The position numbers were made by a program, and so were the translations under genes. From Saprospirales bacterium (GTDB lineage: Bacteria; Bacteroidota; Bacteroidia; Chitinophagales; Saprospiraceae): a DNA stretch of 27,018 nt. Numbering within the stretch: position 1 is the stretch's first letter; every line of letters begins with the position of its first letter. Under the pieces are notes generated by a model. It had not been told where the DNA came from. It ran no database searches and saw only the letters and a program-made list of their open reading frames with translations. Positions 16,038 to 23,810 of the stretch are shown piece after piece. The stretch is taken from positions 1 to 27,018 of the forward strand of contig JAHEAS010000001.1 in assembly GCA_024642645.1 (NCBI GenBank), given 5' to 3'.

Positions 16038-18404
16038 TCACTTCGCCGCATAAACTGCAAAATATTTGCACTCCTTGATAATCTGCTGGTAAAAAGCTGT
16101 CTCCCGGTACTGCTCCTTCAGCCTGCTGAAATTGACGAGGTATTGCTCCGGTAGCCGTGGGATGCGATTGCAACAAGGTTCCGGCTTGTACTGTACCGAT
16201 TGGAAGAATATTTTCTGCTCGCATCGGGCCGCTTGGAACGCCGCCTTAGCAGCCAGTTCTGGCGTAGTAGCCATCATCCGTGACTTTTCGAAAAAATAAA
16301 GCGCCCGCCCCAAGCCTGTGTTTTCCCGGTTTCCGAAAGGGTATTTCCAATGGTCAAACACTCGGCTATCACCCTCTTCAACCTTGGCCTGGTGCAACTT
16401 CGCCCAAGTACTGCCGCTGCGGAAAAAATCCATCGTTTTCCAGGCAAAACCGTAGTAGCTCATGTTGTAGCTAGCAAGGCCGAGTTGGTAATAATATCGG
16501 GCAGCACCTTCGAAATCGCCCTTTGATTTATAGTCGAGGTCGAGCAGTTCGACAAGCAATTCGCCTTTATTGAAGTAGGATGACAGTCCCGCCGAATCGG
16601 GTTTTGTATAGCAAGAAATGCAGTCTTTAAAGGTTTCCTTAAACGGGTTGAACTGTCCAAAATCGTCCCAACGTTCCGTGGGCATCCGCTTGTAGGTCTC
16701 CATCGCCGCCTCCATTTCTCCCCGGCTCATCAGGAGCGAAGCCTTGATGTCGAGCAGCATGTAAAGGGGGTTTTCTTTCAAAAGCAAGCGCTCGAATGAG
16801 TTTTTATCAGTCTTGAGCGCCGTGTAGATGAGGTTATCGAGCAGATCGAGTTGAGGGTTGGGCTTGAGGTCGCTCAGGGGATGTTGACTGAGAAAGGCCA
16901 TACCCAATTGCTGATTGCTGGCGAAAAGCCCAGCCATTTTATCCTTTAAAAAATCGGGCAGGCTTTTGTACTGGCGGTAACGCTTGTTGTCGGTGATTAG
17001 GTCGTAGGCATATTGTTCTGCTTCGTCGTTCGGTTTTTCGAAGCTGGCGATTTTCAGGGCGATTTGAAAAATGGCCAATTGCTCCTTCAGCGCCTTGTCT
17101 TTCAGCTTCGGCTCCACTGCCCGAAAAGTCTGCTCGGCGGCGTAATAATCTCCCGCTAAAAACTCCAAATAGCCCTCCGCCAGGAACCAAAGCTCAGGCC
17201 GAGCCACCTGCCCTTCCTCTCGGCATTTTCTTGCAAAGCGCTGTAAATCAATCACATACTTGCCTGCATACGGCCTCGGCAATTTGTGGTAGCGCTTGTT
17301 GTGTTCTTTTTCATCATTGAATTCCAGCCCCAACAAGTTGCGCTCCATCTTGCGGATTTCCTGCACCAACAGCCCTTCCAGCAGTTGGTTTTTGGGGTCA
17401 ATTTCATAGATTTTCTGCATCTCCTCCAGCGCCTTGCTCTCCGCCCCGGCTGCCCGTATGGCGTACAGCGTGGCCCGTTCCCCGTCCGATTGACAAAGGC
17501 GCAGGCAGTCCGTCCACTCCTCGTCCGTTTTTATCAAAAAACTCTGGTACGCCGAGGCTCGCCGACCGGGACAATGCTCGAAGATTTGGGCATAGGCGTA
17601 GCTGGCCTCCACGTTGCGGCCCAGCCGCAGGAGTGCCCCAGCTCGATGCCCCTCAATCCACCACGGGATGATGCTCTCGCTCCAGCGGGCTTTGAGTTTG
17701 TCCACCTTCGGCAATAGGTCGTCGCAAAGCTCCAGCACCTGCTCGTACTGCCCGGAATAATGCGCCAACCGGATGATTTGGTAGGCGTACCGCAGCCGGA
17801 TGTACGCCGATTTCGTGCGCTTGAATTCCCGTTTGCCTGCGGCAATGAGTGCCTGCATGGCCTCCTTGTCACGGGGCGGCGCTTGCCAGCGGTCGTTGGC
17901 GGTCACGTGCGGTTCGCATTGCTTCGCAAACAGCAGGTACTCCAGCGTTTCAGTGCATTTTTTTTCAAAAACAAACGCTGCAAACGTGTTGCCTTGCAAG
18001 TTTGGATGTACTTGCAGCGACTTGCTCTGCGTGGCCGTCAGTAGCAGGTCCAACTCGCTGGCCGGGGCTTTGTAGATGACGTAGGCGAGGTCTTCGATTT
18101 TCACATCCCCGCAAAACCGCTTGGCCCACTCGGCCAGGTTGTCGTCTTGATTGGCCTTTTGCACCGTCTCAAAATAGTTGCCGTACAGTTTATCGAAGCG
18201 CATAAAAAGCGGGGCGAGCGCCACCTGCTCCTGCTGCCGCAGGATGTCCATGTTCACAAAGCTGTAGCCGTGGAAGGAGCGGTCGTTGGGAGCGCAGGCG
18301 TGGGTTTCCTGCGCCGACAGGTGCGGCAAGGCAAAAAAGCATGCGAGCAAATTGGCCACCAATAGGTTTTGGCAGCCCTGTTTTAGCCAAAGGAAAAACG
18401 TCAT
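16038..18404 (-). CDS. large exported helical-repeat (TPR-like) protein, unknown function
   Basis: I do not recognise a named family. The 788-residue protein starts with a signal peptide (cleavage likely after A31, PHLSA before QE). The rest is almost wholly alpha-helical, with degenerate TPR-like units: for example an alanine/tyrosine-rich helix pair near 225-280, an AEGYLEFLAGDYYAAEQTFRAVEPK unit near 410, and an MSRGEMEAAMETYKRMP unit near 565. Cysteines are numerous for an exported protein. There is no T9SS C-terminal sorting domain and no catalytic motif, so a periplasmic scaffold is the simplest guess. The C-terminal segment has a tyrosine-rich ending (YRETAFYQQIIKECKYF). It runs in the same direction as the SPATA20-like gene 69 nt downstream and has a plausible promoter at 18472-18502. 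Confidence 0.8.
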   Translation of the reverse strand: MTFFLWLKQGCQNLLVANLLACFFALPHLSAQETHACAPNDRSFHGYSFVNMDILRQQEQVALAPLFMRFDKLYGNYFETVQKANQDDNLAEWAKRFCGDVKIEDLAYVIYKAPASELDLLLTATQSKSLQVHPNLQGNTFAAFVFEKKCTETLEYLLFAKQCEPHVTANDRWQAPPRDKEAMQALIAAGKREFKRTKSAYIRLRYAYQIIRLAHYSGQYEQVLELCDDLLPKVDKLKARWSESIIPWWIEGHRAGALLRLGRNVEASYAYAQIFEHCPGRRASAYQSFLIKTDEEWTDCLRLCQSDGERATLYAIRAAGAESKALEEMQKIYEIDPKNQLLEGLLVQEIRKMERNLLGLEFNDEKEHNKRYHKLPRPYAGKYVIDLQRFARKCREEGQVARPELWFLAEGYLEFLAGDYYAAEQTFRAVEPKLKDKALKEQLAIFQIALKIASFEKPNDEAEQYAYDLITDNKRYRQYKSLPDFLKDKMAGLFASNQQLGMAFLSQHPLSDLKPNPQLDLLDNLIYTALKTDKNSFERLLLKENPLYMLLDIKASLLMSRGEMEAAMETYKRMPTERWDDFGQFNPFKETFKDCISCYTKPDSAGLSSYFNKGELLVELLDLDYKSKGDFEGAARYYYQLGLASYNMSYYGFAWKTMDFFRSGSTWAKLHQAKVEEGDSRVFDHWKYPFGNRENTGLGRALYFFEKSRMMATTPELAAKAAFQAARCEQKIFFQSVQYKPEPCCNRIPRLPEQYLVNFSRLKEQYRETAFYQQIIKECKYFAVYAAK

Positions 18405-18471
18405 GTGATGTTCTTGGTCGAGAGCCTGCCCAAATCCCGATAACTATCGCGAGGGTGGCCACAAAAAGCGG

Positions 18472-18502
18472 CGAAAGTTAGCCAAAAAAAAGAACCCACC
18501 AA
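18472..18502 (-). promoter_or_regulatory. candidate promoter of the large TPR-like gene
   Basis: On the minus strand, TTG at 18502-18500 and TAACTTTC at 18479-18472 (one mismatch to TAnnTTTG) are separated by 20 nt. The start codon is about 60 nt downstream of the expected transcription start. The leader contains a small CGATA-AC-TATCG hairpin at 18437-18448. Confidence 0.45.
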
Positions 18503-18667
18503 GACCGGGCGGTCAGGGCGGGCCAGCGTTAGCGACATTGGTAACAGGTGAGAAAAAATCTAAGACTTTGTGAAGTCAGCAACAAAATGATGTGGCAAAG
18601 GTGGTTGGCCTGCCTTAACTTGGGATGAAGGAGGTATTAAATAAAGGTGAAGAAAAGTAGTGGTTGA

Positions 18668-20005
18668 TTATCTGAATCCGTAGTATAGAACGGCAGTGGC
18701 GCCTGGCGTGCCCTCCCAACGAGGGCCTTCTTTGAGCAGGCGAATGGTCTCATCAATATATGCTTGTGGGGCCTTGCTTTTTGAAGTAAAGTTGGTCAAG
18801 GTCCCGTCTTCTTGCAACGTAAAACCTACCTTGACTATGTAAGCTGGCCGAGGCTGCTTTCCAGCTTCGGGGTGAAGCTTGTTTTCGTCCAAATATTTTA
18901 AGTAAGCAGAAAATCCTCCGGTTGGCTGAGGTGGGGTGATGGGGCCAGTTGCTGCATCGACCGCATTGGCAGGGACTATGGATTCAAGGACATCTATGTC
19001 AAAATTACCAGCAAACCTGAACGAAACATCAATATTGTCCTTTTTTCCGATGCCAATCTGTATGTCACCATAAGGATTGGAACTGAAAACCAAAGTGGCT
19101 GCGGTTTTGGGAACGTCAATGGAGTAATTACCGTCAATATCCGAGATGGTTCCAATATCAGTGCCTTTTGCTAAAATGTAGGCCCCACCGGCGAGCGGTT
19201 GCCCACTTTCATCGGTGACTTTACCAGTGATTTGGCGCAGCGCAGTGGCTGGTGCGGCGGGCATCCTCAATGGTGCGGTATCGGCCAGCTTTTTCGTTTC
19301 GGCCCTACTGGCTTTGGCTTTGGCGAGGTCTTCATCTTTTTGGGGAGCAGCCTGTGTTGCTTCGATGGCCAAGGCTGCATCAACGGACTGGGTCGGAGTG
19401 GGTTTGCTTTCGCTTTTGGCAACGGGTGGCGGAGCTTCTGCCGCTGCTGGCTCTTCTTTCAAGGTAGAAAAATTTTGGGCTTCGTCGTTGGCTTGCGCTT
19501 GCGATTGGGGCGCTACTTTTTTTGTTTTTGATGAAAAACTTTCTTGAACAGCAACCCGGTCGTCGTCGGCAGCGGCTTCGGTTTTTTGTTGCGAAGCAAT
19601 ACCAACGACCGCTGAATCGGCGAGAACTGGTTCTGTCTCAGAAGCTGCGGGCGGTGCCTCGGCGCTGGTGGCATCGGCCACGGCAGCGGCATTTTCACTC
19701 GATTGAAACTGCTGCAAAACCACCCAAGCCGCCACCAAAACTGCCCCCACGGCGGCAATCCGCAGCAGGTAAAACCCAGCACCACGGCGGCTTTCCGACT
19801 GTTTACGAAGCCGAACTTTCAACTTCGTAACGTCGGCGGCGTGGTCGGCTTCGGGCAGGGAGCGGTAGCCTTCGAGGGCGTCGGCGAGGAAGGGGTCGTC
19901 CTTGGCCGAGGCATCGAGCGCCCGCTCGTCGTGCCGATTGGCATCGCCGGTGAGCCACTTCCGAAGCGGCTGCTGTTGGGTACTATTTCCTTTTTTTTGC
20001 TTCAA
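18668..20005 (-). CDS. membrane-anchored anti-sigma/TonB-like protein with carboxypeptidase-regulatory domain
   Basis: This 445-residue protein follows the sigma-factor gene and has a modular layout. Residues 1-75 are a cytoplasmic, charged segment that could bind a sigma factor (RKWLTGDANRHDERALDA, then DDPFLADALEGYR). One transmembrane helix lies at about 79-97. A long Ala/Pro/Glu-rich linker runs from about 100 to 255. A carboxypeptidase-D regulatory-like beta domain covers about 258-335 (GKVTDESGQPLAGGAYI, GTISDIDGNYSIDVP). The C-terminal part (GGFSAYLKYLDENKLHPE, then VKVGFTLQEDGTL) resembles a TonB C-terminal domain. No in-frame ATG exists near the N-terminus; the start is taken as the TTG at 20005. 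It could be an anti-sigma factor that senses periplasmic contacts; the role is inferred from position and domains. Confidence 0.75.
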   Translation of the reverse strand: MKQKKGNSTQQQPLRKWLTGDANRHDERALDASAKDDPFLADALEGYRSLPEADHAADVTKLKVRLRKQSESRRGAGFYLLRIAAVGAVLVAAWVVLQQFQSSENAAAVADATSAEAPPAASETEPVLADSAVVGIASQQKTEAAADDDRVAVQESFSSKTKKVAPQSQAQANDEAQNFSTLKEEPAAAEAPPPVAKSESKPTPTQSVDAALAIEATQAAPQKDEDLAKAKASRAETKKLADTAPLRMPAAPATALRQITGKVTDESGQPLAGGAYILAKGTDIGTISDIDGNYSIDVPKTAATLVFSSNPYGDIQIGIGKKDNIDVSFRFAGNFDIDVLESIVPANAVDAATGPITPPQPTGGFSAYLKYLDENKLHPEAGKQPRPAYIVKVGFTLQEDGTLTNFTSKSKAPQAYIDETIRLLKEGPRWEGTPGATAVLYYGFR

Positions 20006-20026
20006 CTTTGGTTGATAAATCAGTGG

Positions 20027-20133
20027 AAGTAGCGTCGCCTTTAGGCGGCGGCGTTAAACAACCTTCAGGTTGTTTTGCCTGTGACAACCGCCTAAAGGCG
20101 ATTGAACTGCGCCGCCTAAAGGCGACGCTACTT
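20027..20133. repeat. palindromic intergenic repeat cluster
   Basis: A perfect 24-bp inverted repeat (20027-20050 against 20110-20133, AAGTAGCGTCGCC...GGCGGCG) bounds a 107-bp element. The arms each contain the smaller palindrome CGCCTTTAGGCG, and a third copy, CGCCTAAAGGCG, lies at 20089-20100. A second, independent hairpin (AAACAACCT-TC-AGGTTGTTT, 20056-20075) sits in the left half. The block looks like a non-coding mobile palindromic element of the REP/MITE sort. It lies 18 nt after the sigma-factor stop and 21 nt before the anti-sigma start, inside the presumed transcript. Confidence 0.85.
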
Positions 20134-20151
20134 TATCCGAACGCTGGCCGA

Positions 20152-20751
20152 TTAGACACTTGAACTGATGCCGACTTTTTCCATGCAGATGCGGAGGTTT
20201 CGCCTGCCGTTCTGGATGTTGGAGCGGATGAGGCCGAGGTCGTCGCCAGTCAAGTCGGCAATTTCCTTGTACGATTTGTCCTCGAAATAAAACTGCTCGA
20301 CACAGTGCTTTTGTTGAGCGGGCAGTTTTTCGATGCAGTTTTTCAGGGCTTTCTGCTGTGGTTCTTCCTCCAGCACGTCCACTGGATGCAAAACCCCGGC
20401 GGAATGCACAAGCTCGGCTTGCGCCGCTGGCGCCATCTCGTCGAAGGAGACGGTGCGGTCTTTTTTGCGGAGCTGCATGAGGCAGTGATTCTTCGCCACC
20501 ACGTGCAGCCACGGGCGGAACTGCCGGATTTCGTGCGTCCTGACCTTCTCCACTAATGTTTCGAAGATAGCCATCACTGCGTCTTCGGCCTTGGTTTTTT
20601 CCTTGAAATATTTGAGGCAAACACCGTACACCAGCTCCACGTAGCGCTCGTAAAGCACCCCGAGCACCTCCAAATCGCCGCTTTGCTGGTACTGTTGCAC
20701 CAGTTCGTCGTCCGATTTTTCGGTGGTATTTTTCCGAAAGAATTTGAGCAT
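20152..20751 (-). CDS. RNA polymerase sigma factor, sigma-70 family (ECF type)
   Basis: The ATG at 20751 gives 199 residues; the open frame extends to 20850 but the added part is not conserved-looking. Region 2 is at about 13-85 (DDELVQQYQQSGDLEVLGVLYERYVELVYGVC, AEDAVMAIF, then FRPWLHVVAKNHCLMQLRK). Region 4 is at about 130-190 (LPAQQKHCVEQFYFEDKSYKEIADLTGDDLGLIRSNIQNGRRNL). Region 3 is missing, as in ECF sigma factors. The gene is followed in the same direction by the membrane-anchored protein at 18668-20005, the usual sigma/anti-sigma order. It diverges from the rhomboid genes across a 246-bp spacer; no convincing promoter for it was seen there. Confidence 0.92.
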   Translation of the reverse strand: MLKFFRKNTTEKSDDELVQQYQQSGDLEVLGVLYERYVELVYGVCLKYFKEKTKAEDAVMAIFETLVEKVRTHEIRQFRPWLHVVAKNHCLMQLRKKDRTVSFDEMAPAAQAELVHSAGVLHPVDVLEEEPQQKALKNCIEKLPAQQKHCVEQFYFEDKSYKEIADLTGDDLGLIRSNIQNGRRNLRICMEKVGISSSV

Positions 20752-20953
20752 GGTTGTGGCCAGAAGGCGATTCTGGGAAGCGAATATCGGTATTTGGCGA
20801 GAATAGCCGAAACAGAGATTGATTGCGAAGCAAAACAGATTGATAACCAAGCAGTTGCGTCAATAAATCGACCAAAGTCAAAACCCAAGCCCAACTATTT
20901 TGTATTGTCCCATGTTTTTTACCGTCAATGGCCTGTGGTGGCTGCGGTCTGTT

Positions 20954-20961
20954 TATCTTTG
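20954..20961 (+). promoter_or_regulatory. -7 element upstream of the first rhomboid gene
   Basis: TATCTTTG at 20954-20961 fits the Bacteroidota -7 consensus TAnnTTTG exactly. Transcription would begin near 20968, giving a leader of about 30 nt to the ATG at 20998. No clear TTG is present 19-23 nt upstream, so the -33 element is weak or absent. Confidence 0.55.
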
Positions 20962-20997
20962 ACGCTACATGTCGTATTTTTTATCCAAAAAGAAAAA

Positions 20998-21681
20998 ATG
21001 AACAACCTCTATATCACCGACGTGGTGAAGCATTTGTTGATTATCAATGTGATTGTTTACATTGGGACTCAGTTCATGGGAGAACCGGACTATAACACCC
21101 AACTTGAGTTGATAAATAATGCCGCCCAAGCAGACTTTGACCTGTGGGGACGGCTCCGTTTTGCAGTATTTTATCCAACATCGCCCTATTTCCATTCTTA
21201 TCAAGTTATCACCTACATGTTCATGCACGGCAACCTGATGCATATTTTCTTCAACATGTACGCTCTTTACATGTTCGGCACGGCGGTGGAGACGGTTTGG
21301 GGACCAAAGCGATTTTTGTTTTACTACTTGTTTACTGGTTTCGGGGCATTGGCTTTGCAAATGATTGTACAAACAATTGAGTTTAAGTATTTTGGCACAA
21401 GTCCCTACGCCGCCAACGTACCCATGCTCGGCGCTTCCGGTGCAGTTTTTGGGATATTGGCAGCCTACGGGATGCAGTTCCCGAACAGCGAATTGCGGTT
21501 GCTTTTCCCACCGATAACGCTGAAGGCAAAATATTTTGTCCTTATTTATGCCGCCATCGAGATTGGGCTTGGGTTAAGCCCTTTTCAGACCGGAGTGGCG
21601 CATTTTGCACACGTGGGCGGTGCGCTTTTCGGCTTCCTGCTCATCATGTACTGGCGTAAACGAGGGGAAAGGTTGTATTGA
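20998..21681 (+). CDS. rhomboid family intramembrane serine protease 1
   Basis: Rhomboids cut transmembrane substrates within the lipid bilayer using a Ser-His dyad. The ATG at 20998 gives 227 residues; the open frame begins at 20683 but that extension reaches back across the sigma-factor start and is rejected. The catalytic serine is S147 in GASGA and the histidine is H205 in HFAHVGG. The HGNLMHIFFNMYALYMFG stretch (77-94) is the conserved HxxxN helix. About six hydrophobic segments are seen, the last followed by a short basic tail. It is the first of a three-gene run with a second rhomboid and an EEP-family gene, a grouping common in Bacteroidota. Confidence 0.93.
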   Translation: MNNLYITDVVKHLLIINVIVYIGTQFMGEPDYNTQLELINNAAQADFDLWGRLRFAVFYPTSPYFHSYQVITYMFMHGNLMHIFFNMYALYMFGTAVETVWGPKRFLFYYLFTGFGALALQMIVQTIEFKYFGTSPYAANVPMLGASGAVFGILAAYGMQFPNSELRLLFPPITLKAKYFVLIYAAIEIGLGLSPFQTGVAHFAHVGGALFGFLLIMYWRKRGERLY

Positions 21682-21729
21682 TTGTTGAATTGTTTTTTGG
21701 GAACACTTCATAGCCAACAATTTAACAAT
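21681..21729 (+). other. imperfect hairpin between the rhomboid genes
   Basis: ATTGTTGAATTGTT at 21681-21694 pairs with AACAATTTAACAAT at 21716-21729 (14 positions, one G-U pair) around a 21-nt loop. It overlaps the last base of the first rhomboid stop codon. An additional partial copy, CAACTCAACAAT, follows. A T-run lies inside the loop rather than after the stem, so it is not a standard terminator. Confidence 0.4.
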
Positions 21730-21750
21730 ACAGCAACTCAACAATCCTGC

Positions 21751-21758
21751 TATTTTTG
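21751..21758 (+). promoter_or_regulatory. candidate -7 element before the second rhomboid gene
   Basis: TATTTTTG fits TAnnTTTG exactly. The ATG at 21775 would be only about 10 nt from the transcription start. No -33 element is seen, so this is a candidate for a secondary internal promoter. Confidence 0.35.
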
Positions 21759-21774
21759 TAAAAAAGTCTTCGCA

Positions 21775-22713
21775 ATGTTCAGTTCAGTTTGGCAAGACAT
21801 AAAGGGGTATTTGAGCCATGGCAACATGTTGACCCGCATCATCCTGGTCAATATTGGGGCCTTTTTGCTGCTGCTGGTGACCAAGTTGCTGCTTGGCGGA
21901 TTTTCTGAGGGAGGCATTTACAGCAGCTTTTCCCATTCCCTGATGATTGGCGCCCACTGGCAGCACAACTTGACGCACCCCTGGGTTTTCATCACGCACA
22001 TGTTCCTGCACGAGGGTTTTTGGCACCTGCTGTGGAACATGCTGGGTCTGTACTGGTTTGGTCGCATCGTCGGCGACCTACTGGGCGACCGCCGGGTGCT
22101 GCCGATATACTTGATTAGCGGCTTCGCTGGTGGCATGGTTTACTTCGTAATGGCGAACGTTGTGCCCGGTTTGGGTTTTGGAGACTACGCATTGGGGGCT
22201 TCGGCGGCCTTTATGGGCGTTTTGGTCGTGGCGGGCGTCACAGCGCCCGACTATCTCATTGGCCTTCCGCTGCTGGGTGATGTACGCCTGAAATTCATCG
22301 TGCTTTTCTTTCTCGTGCTCGATTTGGTGGGCATTTCTTCCGGCTACAATTCCGGTGGCAGCTTTGGGCATTTGGGAGGCGCTGCGATGGGTTTTTTGAT
22401 AGGCAACCAATTACAAAACGGCAACGACATGACCGCCCCGGTGAACCGGGTTTGGGATGCCATCACCTCGTTTTTTGAAAACCTTTTTTCACCAAAAAGG
22501 CCCAAGCCCAAAATGGCTTACCGCAACCCTGACCTGAAAAAAGAAACTGTAGGAAAGGCAACTCGCAGCACCAAACGCAGTAGCGGCAACCTTACCGACG
22601 ACCTATCCCACCAGGAACAAATTGACGCCATTCTCGATAAAATCAAACAGACTGGCTATGATAGCCTTTCGGCCCACGAGAAGGAGTTCCTTTTTAATGC
22701 AAGTAACAAGTAA
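21775..22713 (+). CDS. rhomboid family intramembrane serine protease 2 with C-terminal soluble tail
   Basis: The ATG at 21775 gives 312 residues; the open frame from 21682 has no ATG and crosses a hairpin. The rhomboid core has the HEGFWHLLWNMLGLYWFG helix (79-96), S143 in GASAA and H199 in FGHLGG, so the Ser-His dyad is intact. After the last membrane segment (about residue 210) comes a soluble C-terminal region rich in Lys/Arg that ends in a helical module of about 40 residues (LTDDLSHQEQIDAILDKIKQTG..SLSAHEKEFL), typical of Bacteroidota rhomboids. The two neighbouring rhomboids are clearly different in sequence, not a recent duplication. The EEP gene begins 23 nt downstream. Confidence 0.93.
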   Translation: MFSSVWQDIKGYLSHGNMLTRIILVNIGAFLLLLVTKLLLGGFSEGGIYSSFSHSLMIGAHWQHNLTHPWVFITHMFLHEGFWHLLWNMLGLYWFGRIVGDLLGDRRVLPIYLISGFAGGMVYFVMANVVPGLGFGDYALGASAAFMGVLVVAGVTAPDYLIGLPLLGDVRLKFIVLFFLVLDLVGISSGYNSGGSFGHLGGAAMGFLIGNQLQNGNDMTAPVNRVWDAITSFFENLFSPKRPKPKMAYRNPDLKKETVGKATRSTKRSSGNLTDDLSHQEQIDAILDKIKQTGYDSLSAHEKEFLFNASNK

Positions 22714-22736
22714 ATTTCATCGGTCATTTTCGACCA

Positions 22737-23810
22737 ATGGCCAATGACAATCTCAAATTGAAACTGCTCAAAAAAATACTTCGTTGGGCGAACCTGCTGC
22801 TGATTCTGGTCACCTTGTTGGCCTACCTCGCACCATACGTCAATCCAGCAAAAGTCTGGCACTTCACCTTCCTCGGGCTGGCCTACCCAATGTTGCTTTT
22901 TGGCAATATTGGGTTCGCAATTTTTTGGATAATTCGACATGACCGATACGCACTGTTTTCAATTGGCTGCATTTTGGCCGGGCTGGGTTATTTCGGAGGC
23001 TTTTTCAGCCTGAGTGCCTCAGAAAAATCCTCAAAAAATAACACAGAAATCAGGGTGCTCACCTACAACATAGCTTCCCTGAAGGACTACTTCAGGAGCA
23101 AAGCCGATAACAAGAAAAAAATCAAGGCTGATTTTGAAGCATTCAGCAAGCGTGCCGAAGCACCTGACGTGTTCTGTGTCCAAGAAGGCAGAGGCGATGA
23201 CCTGACCGAACTAATCCAGACGACCTTCCATTTCCCGTTCCAGTATCGATACATTAATACCATCATTTTTTCAAAGTTCCCCATCCAAGCCAAGGGGGAC
23301 ATTGGCTTCAAGAATACAACCAATTCATGCGTTTGGGCTGATTTGAAAACGCCAGGTGGAATGGTGAGGGTTTACAATGTCCACCTACAGTCCAACAAAT
23401 TGGGCCAAACCGCCGACAAAATTGCTACGAAAGGCCAAATCAGCGACCAAGAAACTTGGCGTGATATCCGGTTTGTCATGGGGCGGTACAAGAGTGCAGT
23501 TGCCATTAGGGCGAAGCAGGCGCAGGCTGTAGCAAGTCACATGGCCAAATCCCCCTACCCCGTTCTGCTTTGCGGTGACTTCAACGACCCGCCTGTTTCC
23601 TATGTGTACAAGCTCCTTTCTAAAAATTTACAGGATAGCTTCTGCGAAAAGGGCAGCGGCTTTGGTTCCACGTTTGCAGGTAACCTGCCCTTTTTGCGCA
23701 TTGATTATGTGATGCCCAGCCGAAAATTCAAGGTGATGAACCACGAGGTGCTCAGCACAAAACTCTCCGACCATTACCCGGTGCAGGTTTTACTGCGTTG
23801 GACAAAATGA
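22737..23810 (+). CDS. membrane-anchored endonuclease/exonuclease/phosphatase (EEP) family protein
   Basis: EEP enzymes are metal-dependent phosphodiesterases acting on nucleic acids, lipids or phosphoinositides. This 357-residue protein has three N-terminal transmembrane segments (about 15-32, 44-66, 71-90) and then a complete EEP domain. The metal and catalytic residues are all present: N111 in LTYNI, E150 in VQE, H216 in NVHLQS, D281/N283 in GDFNDP, D323 in RIDYV, and the terminal SDHYP at 344-348. The substrate cannot be told. With three N-terminal segments the domain side is not certain. It closes the rhomboid-rhomboid-EEP run and is probably co-transcribed with the second rhomboid. Confidence 0.9.
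   Translation: MANDNLKLKLLKKILRWANLLLILVTLLAYLAPYVNPAKVWHFTFLGLAYPMLLFGNIGFAIFWIIRHDRYALFSIGCILAGLGYFGGFFSLSASEKSSKNNTEIRVLTYNIASLKDYFRSKADNKKKIKADFEAFSKRAEAPDVFCVQEGRGDDLTELIQTTFHFPFQYRYINTIIFSKFPIQAKGDIGFKNTTNSCVWADLKTPGGMVRVYNVHLQSNKLGQTADKIATKGQISDQETWRDIRFVMGRYKSAVAIRAKQAQAVASHMAKSPYPVLLCGDFNDPPVSYVYKLLSKNLQDSFCEKGSGFGSTFAGNLPFLRIDYVMPSRKFKVMNHEVLSTKLSDHYPVQVLLRWTK

Noticed and set aside
18437..18448. CGATA-AC-TATCG palindrome as part of a repeat family
   Set aside because: Only one short copy is present in the window; too small to call a repeat without a genome search.
20054..20881. 275-residue minus-strand frame over the sigma factor and the repeat
   Set aside because: It runs out of frame across a clear sigma factor; the Arg-rich translation is typical of a shifted frame.
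20683..20997. Upstream extension of the first rhomboid
   Set aside because: It overlaps the start of the divergent sigma-factor gene and lies before an exact -7 element; the ATG at 20998 begins the normal rhomboid N-terminus.
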